This document shows, piece after piece, positions 34,452-42,990 of a DNA stretch of 64,000 bases. How positions within the stretch are numbered: position 1 is the first letter of the stretch; every line of letters begins with the position of its first letter. Both the position numbers and the translations under genes were made by a program. The notes under the pieces are model-generated. The model saw only the letters and a list, made by a program, of their open reading frames with translations. It ran no database searches and had not been told where the DNA came from. The DNA is from Sphaerisporangium corydalis. Lineage in GTDB: Bacteria > Actinomycetota > Actinomycetes > Streptosporangiales > Streptosporangiaceae. The DNA lies in contig NZ_JANZYP010000042.1 in NCBI RefSeq assembly GCF_025506355.1, positions 23,164-87,163 of the forward strand. Direction: 5' to 3'.

Positions 34452-34843
34452 GGCTGGGTTGAAGGGTCCGGGTTCTGGTCGCCGCCGATCTGGGTGACCG
34501 ACCCACCCTCAGACGCCGTGCCGTGCTGCGCCATGCGGTCCGGGGCAGCGCCAACTGTTGGACCGTTGGCAGGTACTTGGTGCCCACCGATCTGGGTCAC
34601 CCGGCCGTAGCCTGACGCCGTGGCTCGCTGCGACACCTGTCTACTCACAGCGGATGGTGCGGCCAGTCCGTACACCGCCACTGCCAGTCCGGCCACGGCT
34701 ACCAGCGCCCCGACCACGCTGGCGAGCTTGTCGGCGTTTTCCAGCCCCACGGTCGCGAAGTAGACGCTTAAACCGGTAACTGCCAGGACCGTCACCCCGG
34801 CCCCTGCCCAGACCTGCACACGTCCCGCCATAACCGCCATCAT
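34448..34843 (-). CDS. Two-span membrane protein sharing the GGDQ motif with the NTPase
   Basis: A 131-residue protein with two N-terminal membrane spans (VWAGAGVTVLAVTGLSVYFA; ASVVGALVAVAGLAVAVYGL) and a soluble tail. The tail carries GRVTQIGGHQ and GSVTQIGGDQ, which match the SYVNQVGGDQ motif of the NTPase encoded next. The start codon of the NTPase overlaps its stop (ATGA). The two are thus one operon, and the shared motif suggests a common binding partner or self-association. I know of no function for the family. Confidence 0.8.
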   Translation of the reverse strand: MMAVMAGRVQVWAGAGVTVLAVTGLSVYFATVGLENADKLASVVGALVAVAGLAVAVYGLAAPSAVSRQVSQRATASGYGRVTQIGGHQVPANGPTVGAAPDRMAQHGTASEGGSVTQIGGDQNPDPSTQP

Positions 34844-35427
34844 CGGCCATTACCGTGACTACGCACAGCCAATCCCATAAAGGGAGCGAAGCACGTAGCC
34901 GCGATCGGGATCCCTGACTTCCTGCTGCAAACGGGAGCCAGTCACGACGTAGATGGCTCCTGGCGCTGCTCAATCGGCAGATGACGAGCGGTGCAGTGTG
35001 CTCGCGTAAGGCAGTGTTGCTGTACGGATTGCTGTACAGCAGTTTGCCCGGACCGACGAGTGCCGGCGCTCCGTATTTATCACGGGGTCGGATGCGCGAC
35101 GGGGTATGCGTCCGAAAACGGCCCCACCTGGGCGAGGAGACTCCGCGAGTACCACCTGTTGGCGGCGCGACGATCACTGCAGTGGCGCGCAAGACCAACG
35201 GTTGGTAGGAGGCCCGTCCAGCGACACCCCCGTTCGCCGCCTCCTCTTCCGTCTGACCCTCCCACCGACGCGCTATAGGGCCTGGCCAGACTTTTTCGGC
35301 AGTCACTTAATCCAGTATTCGGACGGGTTTTGAGACATGTCTCGGTCACCTCAACGGCATCGGTGTGTTGCGCGCTGGCATGTTGCGTAGAGTTAAGCGG
35401 ACTATCCCGGCGTCAGCGGAGAGCACC
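34844..35427. other. 584-bp divergent intergenic region between the NTPase and TIR operons
   Basis: It holds the promoters of both operons. Visible marks are a 10-bp palindrome GCTGTACAGC near 35034 and a 12-bp palindrome GAGACATGTCTC at 35332-35343. The short frames in the middle (34980-35330) have no ribosome sites or plausible composition, and I do not call a gene. Confidence 0.5.
35332..35343 (+). promoter_or_regulatory. 12-bp palindrome upstream of the TIR operon
   Basis: GAGACATGTCTC is a perfect palindrome 84 bases before the TIR start codon, just downstream of an AT-rich stretch. It is a plausible operator for the TIR operon; no regulator is assigned. Confidence 0.35.
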
Positions 35428-35901
35428 ATGGCGGAGAACGGTCCAGTCGTGAGCAAGTCGAAAGACTTCTTCATAACCTTCAACGGGAAGGATGAGGGCT
35501 GGGCGACGTGGATCGCCGCAGCGCTAGAGACCGCTGGATACACAACCACCATTCAAATATGGGATTTCCGTCCTGGGGACAATTTTATGGCGGAGATGGA
35601 CCACGCGTTGGCGACCTGCCAGCGTACTCTAGGCGTGCTCTCGCCTAACTATCTCGCTTCTCTCTTCACCCGAGCGGAGTGGACAGCGGCCTATCGCCAG
35701 ACGTTACTCGGGGGAAAGCGACGGTTCATTCCGGTGAGGGTTGCTGCATGTGACGTGGCCCCGCTGCTCGGGCCGTTGGTCTACGTCGACCTGGTAGGCG
35801 TAGAGGAGAACGAGGCTCGCGATCGACTGCTGGCCGGCGTCGCCGACTCGGTGAGTCGATCCCCACGTGACCCCCGATTCCCAGGCGCTTCGGACCGTTG
35901 A
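35428..35901 (+). CDS. Stand-alone TIR-domain protein
   Basis: A 157-residue protein that is essentially one TIR domain. It shows KDFFITFNGKDEGWATWIAA (first strand and helix), IWDFRPGDNFMAEMDHAL (BB-loop region), GVLSPNYLASLFTRAEWTAA and FIPVRV. The glutamate in RAEW sits where NAD-cleaving bacterial TIRs carry their catalytic Glu. The ATG at 35428 has GCGGAGAG upstream. It directly precedes the TIR-NB-ARC-TPR gene, so an effector/sensor pair is likely. Confidence 0.88.
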   Translation: MAENGPVVSKSKDFFITFNGKDEGWATWIAAALETAGYTTTIQIWDFRPGDNFMAEMDHALATCQRTLGVLSPNYLASLFTRAEWTAAYRQTLLGGKRRFIPVRVAACDVAPLLGPLVYVDLVGVEENEARDRLLAGVADSVSRSPRDPRFPGASDR

Positions 35902-35945
35902 CTCCTGAAGAGAAGCAGGCCACGCGGCGGAGCCCAGGAGATTCT

Positions 35946-38900
35946 GTGTCGGATACCGAATACACCGCAGAATTTTTCGTCAGTCATGCGGACACTGACG
36001 TGCAGTGGGCGGAGTGGATCGCGTTCGAACTGGAAAGCGCCGGATATGGAGTGATCCTCAAGGCGTGGGATATCCGGCCTGGGGACAATCGTCTCGACAA
36101 GATTGATGAGGCGCTGTCCACCTGCCGCCACACCCTCTACGTTCTGTCTGCCGAGCATGATGCAGAAGTGGCGGCTCGTACCGCCGCTCAGTACCTAGGA
36201 CTTCAGGGCAGGGAACGAGCCCTGATTCCCGTCCGCGTGGACGACGGCGGTGGCGACGTTTCGCCGTCGATAGGGGCACTCGTGCCGATCGACCTCCGGG
36301 ATGTGGACGACGAGGATGAGGCCCGGCGCCGACTGCTGGCCGGGGTGGCCGAGCGCGCGGAGCGGGTCGCACGAGCCGGCTTCCCCAACAGGTCTGGGAA
36401 GCGGGTCCGGTTTCCCGGTGCCGAGCAGGAGGTGTGCGAACTTCGCGGGCACCGCCCAGACCCGCGTTTTACCGGACGCGATGACATGATGGCGGATTTG
36501 TATCGCGCCCTGCGGGCGAACCGCTCGACCTCCACCGTCCAGGCGATCACTGGCCTGGGTGGGCTGGGTAAGACCCAGGTTGCCGTCGAATACGCTTTTC
36601 GACACGGTATTGCCTACGACTTGGTGTGGTGGGTGCGGGCCGAGGATCCGTCCACGTTGCGGGGAGACTACGCCGAGCTCGCCACGGAGTTGGGTCTGCC
36701 GTTCGAGCAGGATGACCAGGCGATAGCGGCGCTTCGCCAGGCACTGCGCCGCCGTAATAACTGGCTGCTGATCTTCGACAACGCCGAGGACCCCGACGAG
36801 CTCTTACCGCTGCTTCCTGAGCGGCACACGGGGCATGTGCTCATCACCTCCCGGCGGCCGGAATGGCCCCATGCGGAACTCCGGCACCTCGACGTTCTCC
36901 CCGTCCCCGCCGCGGTGGAATATCTGCGGCATTGGGGAAGGGTATCCAGCGCTGACACGGCAAAGGACCTCGCGGACGCCCTGGGATGTCTGCCTCTGGC
37001 GCTGGAACAGGCGGCGAGCGTCATCGCGGACGGAATGGCCGCCACCGACTACCTCGACCAACTCCACAAGCAGTCGCCGGAACTCTTCATGCAGGGACGA
37101 ACCGGAAACCACCAGGCGACGATCGCGTCCACGTGGCGGGTGTCCTTCGACCGCCTGGCCGACCGGTCCCCGGCCGCCGTGGCCCTGTTCCGCCTCGCTG
37201 CTTTCCTCGGGGCCGAGGCGATCCCTCTGGACCGGCTCGTTCCGGTACCAGGCATGCCTGCCGAGTTGGCCGAGGCGCTGACGGACCCATTCCGCCGTAC
37301 CGAGGCCACGAAGGCCCTCCGGGAGTACTCCCTGGCCAAGACCGGTGACGGCCTCATGTCGATCCATCGAATGGTGCAAGCCGTCACTCGCACCGAACTC
37401 GCTGCGGACGAGTCCCGCTGGGCAGCGTTTGCGCTCGCGACAATGAGCACCGCGTTTCCCAATGAGGTAGGCGATCCCGCATCTTGGCCGACCTGCGAAA
37501 CGATGCTCGCCCACGCTCTCTCAAGCGCACAGCACGCCCGGCGGCTCGGCGTCGACATCGCCGGAACGATCGACCTGCTGGACCGGGTCGGGCGATATCT
37601 CCTGGCCCGGGGAAGGTCGGACCGGGCGGCTGCGGTCGTCGAGGACGCGCTGAAGTCGGCCAAGCAGCTTCCCACCGACGCCCTGGAGTATCTCCGCTGC
37701 CGCAACACCCAGGGGCTGATTCTGCTGAGTCAAGGCGACCATCACAGGGCGCGGCAAGCGCAGGAGGAGGTCTATCAGGCCAGAATCCGGAAGCTCGGGG
37801 AGGACAATGTAGAAACCCTGCGCGCTGGCCGAGATTTAGTTGAAGCGCTCTATAGACAAGGTCAATGGGCACAGGCCACTCAATTGCAGAATCGGCTCGT
37901 CGAGACATTCACCGCAGCCCTTGGCGCGGACAACCTCGAAACCGTCACCGCCTCGGCTTACCAGGCAACTCTCCTCCGTAGCGCCGGACAGTACCAACGG
38001 ACTCGCAACCTGGAGGAGCGGGTACTGGAGGCACGTCGCAGACTCCTCGGCGAGGAACACCCCGACACCCTCAACGCGATCGCCAACCTCGCCACCACCC
38101 TGCACTCACAAGGCGAGTACGACCGCGCCCACACCCTCGAAGAACAGGTCCTTGACGCCCGCCGCCGTCTCCTCGGCGAGGAACACCCCCACACCCTCAA
38201 CGCGATCGCCAACCTCGCCATCACCCTGCACTCACAAGGCGAGTACGACCGCGCCCACACCATGGCAGAACAGGTCCTTGACGCCCACCGCCGTCTCCTC
38301 GGCGAGGAACACCCCCACACCCTCGACGCGATCGCCGGCCTCGCCACCATCCTTTACTCACAAGGCGAGTACGACCGCGCCCGCACCCTCGAAGAACAGG
38401 TCCTTGACGCCCGCCGCCGTCTCCTCGGCGAGGAACACCCCGACACCCTCAACGCGATCGCCAACCTCGCCACCATCCTTTACTCACAAGGCGAGTACGA
38501 CCGCGCCCACACCATGGCAGAACAGGTCCTTGACGCCCACCGCCGTCTCCTCGGCGAGGAACACCCCCACACCCTCAACGCGATCGCCGGCCTCGCCACC
38601 ACCCTGCACTCACAAGGCGAGTACGACCGCGCCCGCACCATGGCAGAACAGGTCCTTGACGCCCGCCGCCGTCTCCTCGGCGAGGAACACCCCCAAACCC
38701 TCAACGCGATCGCCAACCTCGCCACCACCCTCCACTCACAAGGCGAAACGGCGAAAGCGCACTCCTTACTCTTCGACGCGCTCACTGCCAGTCAGCGGGC
38801 CTACGGCAAGAAGAACACGATCACGTCCCATATTGCTTGGAAACTGGTGGGCCTCCTTGGCGCGCCTCATGAAGCGAACAGAAAGAGATCGATCGTCATT

Positions 38901-39038
38901 GAGAACCTCTCGTGGCTATCGAAGGAACCGCTTAACCGGCTGAGCGGAGAGCAGAAAAGCATCAGGGAGCGCATAAAGCGATTCTTGTTTGGCGGACGCA
39001 AGCTGGCCAATCGCCGCCCGTCAAAACGCAAGAAATAG
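35946..39038 (+). CDS. TIR-NB-ARC-TPR protein (STAND sensor)
   Basis: A 1030-residue protein. Residues ~5-140 are a TIR domain (FFVSHADTDVQWAEWIAF; AWDIRPGDNRLDKIDEAL; LIPVRV). Residues ~165-450 are NB-ARC, with P-loop ITGLGGLGKTQVAVEYAF, Walker B-like NWLLIFDNAED and GCLPLALEQAASVI. Residues ~560-960 are kinesin-light-chain-like 42-residue TPRs (type unit LLGEEHPDTLNAIANLA). The TIR lacks the RAEW-type catalytic glutamate of the upstream protein (SAEHDAEVAARTAAQ in that place). The GTG at 35946 has AGGAG five bases upstream; a TTG at 35898 overlaps the previous stop. Plant-NLR-like defence or signalling is inferred from architecture. Confidence 0.9.
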   Translation: MSDTEYTAEFFVSHADTDVQWAEWIAFELESAGYGVILKAWDIRPGDNRLDKIDEALSTCRHTLYVLSAEHDAEVAARTAAQYLGLQGRERALIPVRVDDGGGDVSPSIGALVPIDLRDVDDEDEARRRLLAGVAERAERVARAGFPNRSGKRVRFPGAEQEVCELRGHRPDPRFTGRDDMMADLYRALRANRSTSTVQAITGLGGLGKTQVAVEYAFRHGIAYDLVWWVRAEDPSTLRGDYAELATELGLPFEQDDQAIAALRQALRRRNNWLLIFDNAEDPDELLPLLPERHTGHVLITSRRPEWPHAELRHLDVLPVPAAVEYLRHWGRVSSADTAKDLADALGCLPLALEQAASVIADGMAATDYLDQLHKQSPELFMQGRTGNHQATIASTWRVSFDRLADRSPAAVALFRLAAFLGAEAIPLDRLVPVPGMPAELAEALTDPFRRTEATKALREYSLAKTGDGLMSIHRMVQAVTRTELAADESRWAAFALATMSTAFPNEVGDPASWPTCETMLAHALSSAQHARRLGVDIAGTIDLLDRVGRYLLARGRSDRAAAVVEDALKSAKQLPTDALEYLRCRNTQGLILLSQGDHHRARQAQEEVYQARIRKLGEDNVETLRAGRDLVEALYRQGQWAQATQLQNRLVETFTAALGADNLETVTASAYQATLLRSAGQYQRTRNLEERVLEARRRLLGEEHPDTLNAIANLATTLHSQGEYDRAHTLEEQVLDARRRLLGEEHPHTLNAIANLAITLHSQGEYDRAHTMAEQVLDAHRRLLGEEHPHTLDAIAGLATILYSQGEYDRARTLEEQVLDARRRLLGEEHPDTLNAIANLATILYSQGEYDRAHTMAEQVLDAHRRLLGEEHPHTLNAIAGLATTLHSQGEYDRARTMAEQVLDARRRLLGEEHPQTLNAIANLATTLHSQGETAKAHSLLFDALTASQRAYGKKNTITSHIAWKLVGLLGAPHEANRKRSIVIENLSWLSKEPLNRLSGEQKSIRERIKRFLFGGRKLANRRPSKRKK
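38030..38760 (+). repeat. 126-bp near-identical tandem repeats encoding TPR units
   Basis: Six 126-bp units encode 42-residue TPRs. They differ by only a few codons; CTCCTCGGCGAGGAACACCC recurs in every unit. This is recent array growth within the sensor gene. Confidence 0.85.
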
Positions 39039-39047
39039 TCTGCCCGT

Positions 39048-39482
39048 ATGGGTCCATCACGCCGTCTCGTCCAAAAGCGTCCGCCTGCTCATGAGCTGAG
39101 TCCGCCGGAGTGGCGGGCTGGCAAGCGTGTGGTCGGCATCCCGGCGGCCATCATTCCTGCGCTGACCGATCACCTGCGGGACTTCGTCGCGGACGGTTAG
39201 GACGCCTACGTGTTCCTCGGCGTCCGTGGCGGGTGACTACGGGGCGGCAAGTCCGGCGTGAGGCCAAGTGGGCGGACGCGTTGAAAGAGATGGGGCCCAA
39301 GTGTCTGCACTTCCACGATCCTCGGCACACGGGCAACACCTCGCCGCGCAGTCGGGGGGCAAATCCGCACAGTGGCACAGCGTATGGGGCTGGTCGCTGG
39401 CGACAGCAGTATGCAGACGCGCACCTTGGTGGCTCGGCGGGCCAGGGCGAAGCCCCGGCCCTTCGATCGCCCTTAACTCTGT
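39048..39482 (+). pseudogene. Decayed tyrosine integrase
   Basis: Fragments of an integrase C-terminal domain spread over several frames. The first is WRAGKRVVGIPAAIIPALTD, then a stop (TAG near 39198) and DAYVFLGVRGG. Next comes REAKWADALKEMG with the HxxR-like box LHFHDPRHTGNT (Leu to Pro in HDLRH), then a frameshift into QIRTVAQRMGLVAGDSS. At least one stop and two frameshifts are present. This is an older integrase, unrelated to the intact int at 49098, and marks a second element inside the island. Confidence 0.75.
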
Positions 39483-39865
39483 GAGGTGACCAGCCACAGC
39501 GCGATCGCAATCTGTATCAGTGTGACGGCCCACCACTAGCTGAGCCACGACGACCGGAACTCATTGGAACCATCCGAGCGCGAGGAAGTTCTCAACGGCC
39601 GTAGTCAGGCGATCTCCGTGACGGGGCTGGCGGGACAGGTAGCAAGTAGCCAACGCCCAGCCGACATGACGAGGAGCGAAGAGAGTGACTCTGACCCTCT
39701 TACTGGTGGCCTCTGCCGACCCTCGGGCGCGCGGGGCGGTGCGTGCCCGGACCGGCCGAAGAGCCGCAGCCGGGCACGCTTGCCGACCGGCGCGCCCGGC
39801 GGGCCGCGCAGCGGGCCGCCTTTAAAGACATAGAGAAAGTTCTCATCCGCAAGAACGCGGACTCC

Positions 39866-41839
39866 TGTCCTACCTCGGTTGATGCTTGACGCGGCCGATT
39901 CGGTTGATGCTTTACACCTGTCTGGCTGACCTGCCTTGCTGTGTGATCGGTGACGATCATGTGGGAGGTCGGGTTGGCGCTGGTGGAGTTGAGCGTCATG
40001 GAGCAGCGGTATCGCGCTGTGCTGGAGGTTCAGGCCGGTTGTCCGGTGACCGAGGTCGCCGAACGGCATGGGGTGTCGCGGCAGTCGGTGCACGCGTGGG
40101 TGCGCCGGTATCGCGATGGGGGTCTTGCCGCGTTGGCGGATCGTTCGCATCGTCCCCAGCAGTGCCCGCATCAGACGGCGGGGGCGGTGGAGGCGCTGGT
40201 GTGTGAGCTGCGGCGGGCGCATCCGCGGTGGGGGCCGCAGCGGCTGGCGCATGAGCTGGCGGTGCGCGGTGTGGAACCGGTGCCGTCGCTGGCGACGTTG
40301 TATCGGATTTTGGTGCGCAACACGTTGATCGTCCCGGGGCGGCGTCGCCGGCCGCGGTCGTCGTATAAGCGCTGGGAGCGCCAGACGGCGATGGAGCTGT
40401 GGCAGATGGATGTGATGGGCGGGGTGATGCTGGCCGACGGGCGGGAGCTGAAGCTGGTCACCGGGATCGACGACCATTCCCGGTTCATCGTGATCGCCGA
40501 GTTGGTGGTCCGCGCGTCCGGGCGTGCGGTGTGCCGGGCGTTCGCCGCGGCGATGCGAACCTACGGGGTGCCGGAGGAGGTGCTCACCGACAACGGCAAG
40601 CAGTTCACCGGCCGGTTCACCAAGCCCCGTGCGACCGAGGTGCTGTTCGAGCGGATCTGCCGGGAGAACGGTGTGACGGTGCGCAACACCAAGCCGCGCT
40701 CACCCACCACGACGGGGAAGATCGAGCGCTGGCACAAGACGGTGCGCCAGGAGTTCCTGGCCGCCCACGCGCCGTTTGAGGATCTTGAGCATGCTCAGGC
40801 GGCGTTGGATGTCTGGGTGGCCGACTACAACACGGCGCGTCCTCATCAGGCCTTGGACATGGCGACCCCGGCCTCGCGGTTCACCCGGCGCGCTCGCCCG
40901 GTGGCGCACCAAGCCGAAGACGAGGCTGCGGACCTGCCGTTGCGCCTTCCTGCCGAATTGGCAGCAGTGCCGCTCGCCGTATCTGGTCGGTCGGTGCCCG
41001 AGCCGTCTGCCGAGTCCGTCGTTGTCTGCGCTGCCGGGTCTCCGGTCGCGGTGGAGTTCGACCGCATCGTGCCCGGCAGCGGGAACATGACCGCGGGCAA
41101 ACGGCAGATCTGGCTGGGCCGGGAGATGGCCGGGCGGCAGGTGACGGTCTGGGTCAACGCGACCACGATGCATCTGTTTCACGCGGGCAAGCTGCTCAAG
41201 ACCCACCCGGTGATGCTCAGCGACTCCGATTTGGCGCGTTTGCTCGCTCGGGATGGACGACCGGCTCGCCCGGCCCCCGCGGATGCCGTCCCGGTCGGCG
41301 AGTTGGCCGCGGACGCGGTCGTGCAGGTCGAGCGGCTGGTCAACGGCGCCGGCTGTGTTGGCTTGGCGGGCAGATTGATCAGTGTCGGTCTGCCGCTGGC
41401 CGGCAAGCGGGTCACCTTGCGCATCGACGCCCGGCTGATCCAGGTCCTCGACGAGGGAGTGCTGGTGAAAACCCGGCCCAGTCCTCTCACCCCCGCGCAG
41501 CGGGGCCGACTGCACGGTGCCCGCCTGGCCGGGGACCCGCCCGCTGCTCCAGCCGGTCCGCTCCAGGTGCAGCGGGTGGTGTCCAACAGCGGCGGGCTGA
41601 AAGTCGCCGGCTGCAAGCTACAGGTCGGCACGATCCACCGCGGCAAAGTCCTCACCGTCATCGTCGACAGCACCCAATTCCACGTCCTGGACCAGGGACA
41701 ACTGCTGTCGACACACCCCCGGACCGTCATCAAGGAGGTGACCCGGCTCCGCGCGAGCGGCAATATCAACTACAGGAACTAGGCCCAGTGGAAAGCATCA
41801 GCCGAAAACGATCAGTCAAGCATCACCTGAGCATTCACA
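39866..41839 (+). mobile_element. IS481-family element with a 15-bp target duplication
   Basis: A 1974-bp element beginning TGTCC and ending TTCACA. Both ends carry imperfect inverted repeats that include TGATGCTTGAC followed, about 20 bases in, by a second TGATGCTTT-like copy. AAGAACGCGGACTCC flanks the element exactly on both sides (39851-39865 and 41840-41854), a 15-bp target duplication. One transposase gene fills it. Confidence 0.88.
39974..41782 (+). CDS. IS481-family transposase with a three-repeat C-terminal extension
   Basis: A 602-residue DDE transposase. The N-terminus is a helix-turn-helix (MEQRYRAVLEV; VTEVAERHGVSRQSVHAWV). The integrase core has Asp in LWQMDVMGG, Asp in EVLTDNGKQFTG and Glu in TTGKIERWHKTV. 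Residues ~340-602 are unlike the short classical members: three related ~75-residue units end VLDEGVLVKTRP, VLDQGQLLSTHP and similar, likely small beta-barrels. The TTG at 39974 is chosen for GGGAGG five bases upstream. The gene looks intact. Confidence 0.92.
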   Translation: MALVELSVMEQRYRAVLEVQAGCPVTEVAERHGVSRQSVHAWVRRYRDGGLAALADRSHRPQQCPHQTAGAVEALVCELRRAHPRWGPQRLAHELAVRGVEPVPSLATLYRILVRNTLIVPGRRRRPRSSYKRWERQTAMELWQMDVMGGVMLADGRELKLVTGIDDHSRFIVIAELVVRASGRAVCRAFAAAMRTYGVPEEVLTDNGKQFTGRFTKPRATEVLFERICRENGVTVRNTKPRSPTTTGKIERWHKTVRQEFLAAHAPFEDLEHAQAALDVWVADYNTARPHQALDMATPASRFTRRARPVAHQAEDEAADLPLRLPAELAAVPLAVSGRSVPEPSAESVVVCAAGSPVAVEFDRIVPGSGNMTAGKRQIWLGREMAGRQVTVWVNATTMHLFHAGKLLKTHPVMLSDSDLARLLARDGRPARPAPADAVPVGELAADAVVQVERLVNGAGCVGLAGRLISVGLPLAGKRVTLRIDARLIQVLDEGVLVKTRPSPLTPAQRGRLHGARLAGDPPAAPAGPLQVQRVVSNSGGLKVAGCKLQVGTIHRGKVLTVIVDSTQFHVLDQGQLLSTHPRTVIKEVTRLRASGNINYRN

Positions 41840-41924
41840 AAGAACGCGGACTCCGATGATCTTGATGCTGTCACGCTTTCGGTGCCTCTGGACTGGTACT
41901 TCGCCGGTTGCCCCTGGGTGCTAT

Positions 41925-42128
41925 TCAGCGTCGTGGTTGGGGTCTGGTCAGGCGTTGGTGGACTTGGTGGCGGACGATGCGTTCGGCGAGTTCCTGCGGG
42001 GTGTCGGCGGTGAGGGTGGTGGTGCGACCGTGGAGGGCGTGCCAGCGGTAGGTGAAGGGGTTGTAGAGGATGGCCCAGTGGGGGAAGCGGTGGCGGAGGC
42101 CTTGTAAGGCTGGTTCTGGGGTGGTCAT
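41925..42128 (-). CDS. Small hypothetical protein coupled to the ATPase gene
   Basis: A 67-residue protein (MTTPEPALQGLRHRFPHWAI; YNPFTYRWHALHGR; TADTPQELAERIVRH). Its start overlaps the stop of the RsbW-like gene upstream (ATGA). Similar short proteins behind such ATPases are frequent in actinobacteria and have no assigned function. It is basic and contains several Trp/Tyr residues. Confidence 0.75.
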   Translation of the reverse strand: MTTPEPALQGLRHRFPHWAILYNPFTYRWHALHGRTTTLTADTPQELAERIVRHQVHQRLTRPQPRR

Positions 42129-42529
42129 GGGGTGGGTGGGGGTAGGCGGACCCAGACGATTCGGCCGGCGGCGTCGCCGTTGACTCCCCATGCGGTGGTG
42201 AGGGCGGTGATGAGGTGGAGTCCTCGTCCGCCTTCGCGGGTGGGGGTGCGGATGCCGAAGGTGATGGGGCCGCCTTGGTCGGCGATCTCGATGAAGGCGG
42301 TGCCGTCGGGGTGATGTTTGACGGTGGTGGTGAAGATTCCGCCGGGTTGTCCGGTGCGGGTGTGCTCGACGGCGTTGGTGGCGAGTTCGCTGGCGATGAG
42401 GTCGGCGTCGGGGTGGTCGGGGAGGTGGGTCTTGACGAAGCGGCGGACCGCGCGTACTTGTTCCACTCTTCCGAGGAAGGTCTGGTGCCATTCTTCGGTG
42501 CCTTTATGGCTGTTGGTGGGTGCGGTCAC
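42125..42529 (-). CDS. RsbW-like ATP-binding protein (HATPase_c)
   Basis: A 134-residue GHKL ATPase of the anti-sigma/serine-kinase type. It has ASELATNAVEHTRTG (N box), FIEIADQGGP (G1 box) and REGGRGLHLITALTTAWGV (G2 box). Actinobacteria encode many such regulators with unknown partners. It begins at 42529 and is transcribed with the 67-residue gene. The XRE/ABM operon runs the other way from 42682. Confidence 0.9.
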   Translation of the reverse strand: MTAPTNSHKGTEEWHQTFLGRVEQVRAVRRFVKTHLPDHPDADLIASELATNAVEHTRTGQPGGIFTTTVKHHPDGTAFIEIADQGGPITFGIRTPTREGGRGLHLITALTTAWGVNGDAAGRIVWVRLPPPTP

Positions 42530-42577
42530 GTGGGCTCACCTCGCGATCTAGCAGGTCAGGGCACTGTATCTATGCCT

Positions 42578-42603
42578 GATACTTAAAGTACGAGTACAGT
42601 ACT
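42578..42603 (+). promoter_or_regulatory. Operator-like site upstream of the ABM/XRE operon
   Basis: A ~26-base GTAC-rich site (GATACTTAAAGTAC, then GAG, TAC, AGTACT), 79 bases before the ABM gene. A close relative is found at 44206-44230 behind the XRE gene. It is AT-rich in high-GC DNA. Further AGTACT/GTACTT copies occur at 42632-42650. Confidence 0.5.
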
Positions 42604-42681
42604 TAGAGTGCAAGCCACTTGCGGTACTTGCCACGCACAATAAGTACTGCTCTGGTAGAGGCTGCGACGAAGGAGGAGTTC

Positions 42682-42990
42682 ATGTTCGGTCTGGTGGTCC
42701 GGTTCACCTGTAAGGACGAGGCGAGCGCCGCGGCGTTCGACCAACTGGTCGGCGAGACCATCGAGAAGATCCGCGAGGGTGAGCCGGGGACGCTGGTGTA
42801 CGCATCGCACCTGGTCGAGGGGCAGCCGCTCCTGCGGATCTTCTACGAGCTGTACCGGGACCGGGCGGCGTTCGACACCCACGAGGAGCAGGAGCACACC
42901 CGGCGGTTCCTCGCGGCGCGGGATGAGCTGCTGGCCTCGGTCGAGGTCGACTGGCTGTCGCTCCAGTCCGGTAAGGGAACGGCCGGGTGA
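42682..42990 (+). CDS. ABM-family (antibiotic biosynthesis monooxygenase-like) protein
   Basis: A 102-residue dimeric alpha-beta barrel protein (FGLVVRFTCKDEASAAAFDQ; EPGTLVYASHLVEG; RIFYELYRDRAAFDTHEEQE). The ATG at 42682 has AAGGAGGAG upstream. Its stop overlaps the XRE regulator start (GTGA), so the two are coupled. It may sense or modify a small molecule for the regulator; that is inference. Confidence 0.87.
   Translation: MFGLVVRFTCKDEASAAAFDQLVGETIEKIREGEPGTLVYASHLVEGQPLLRIFYELYRDRAAFDTHEEQEHTRRFLAARDELLASVEVDWLSLQSGKGTAG

Larger units (their letters stand above)
39685..42016 (+). pseudogene. Possible degraded gene interrupted by the IS481-family element
   Basis: A GTG at 39685 with GAGGAG upstream opens a short frame (VTLTLLLVASADPRARG). 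A second frame carries AAFKDIEKVLIRKNADS up to the IS, and directly beyond it DDLDAVTLSVPLDWYFAG. Removing the IS and one target copy joins these last two pieces in frame. I do not recognise the product, and whether all pieces formed one gene is uncertain. Confidence 0.3.

Noticed and set aside
34991..35278. Short plus-strand frames before the TIR operon
   Set aside because: Poor start sites and no sensible composition; this is the shared promoter region.
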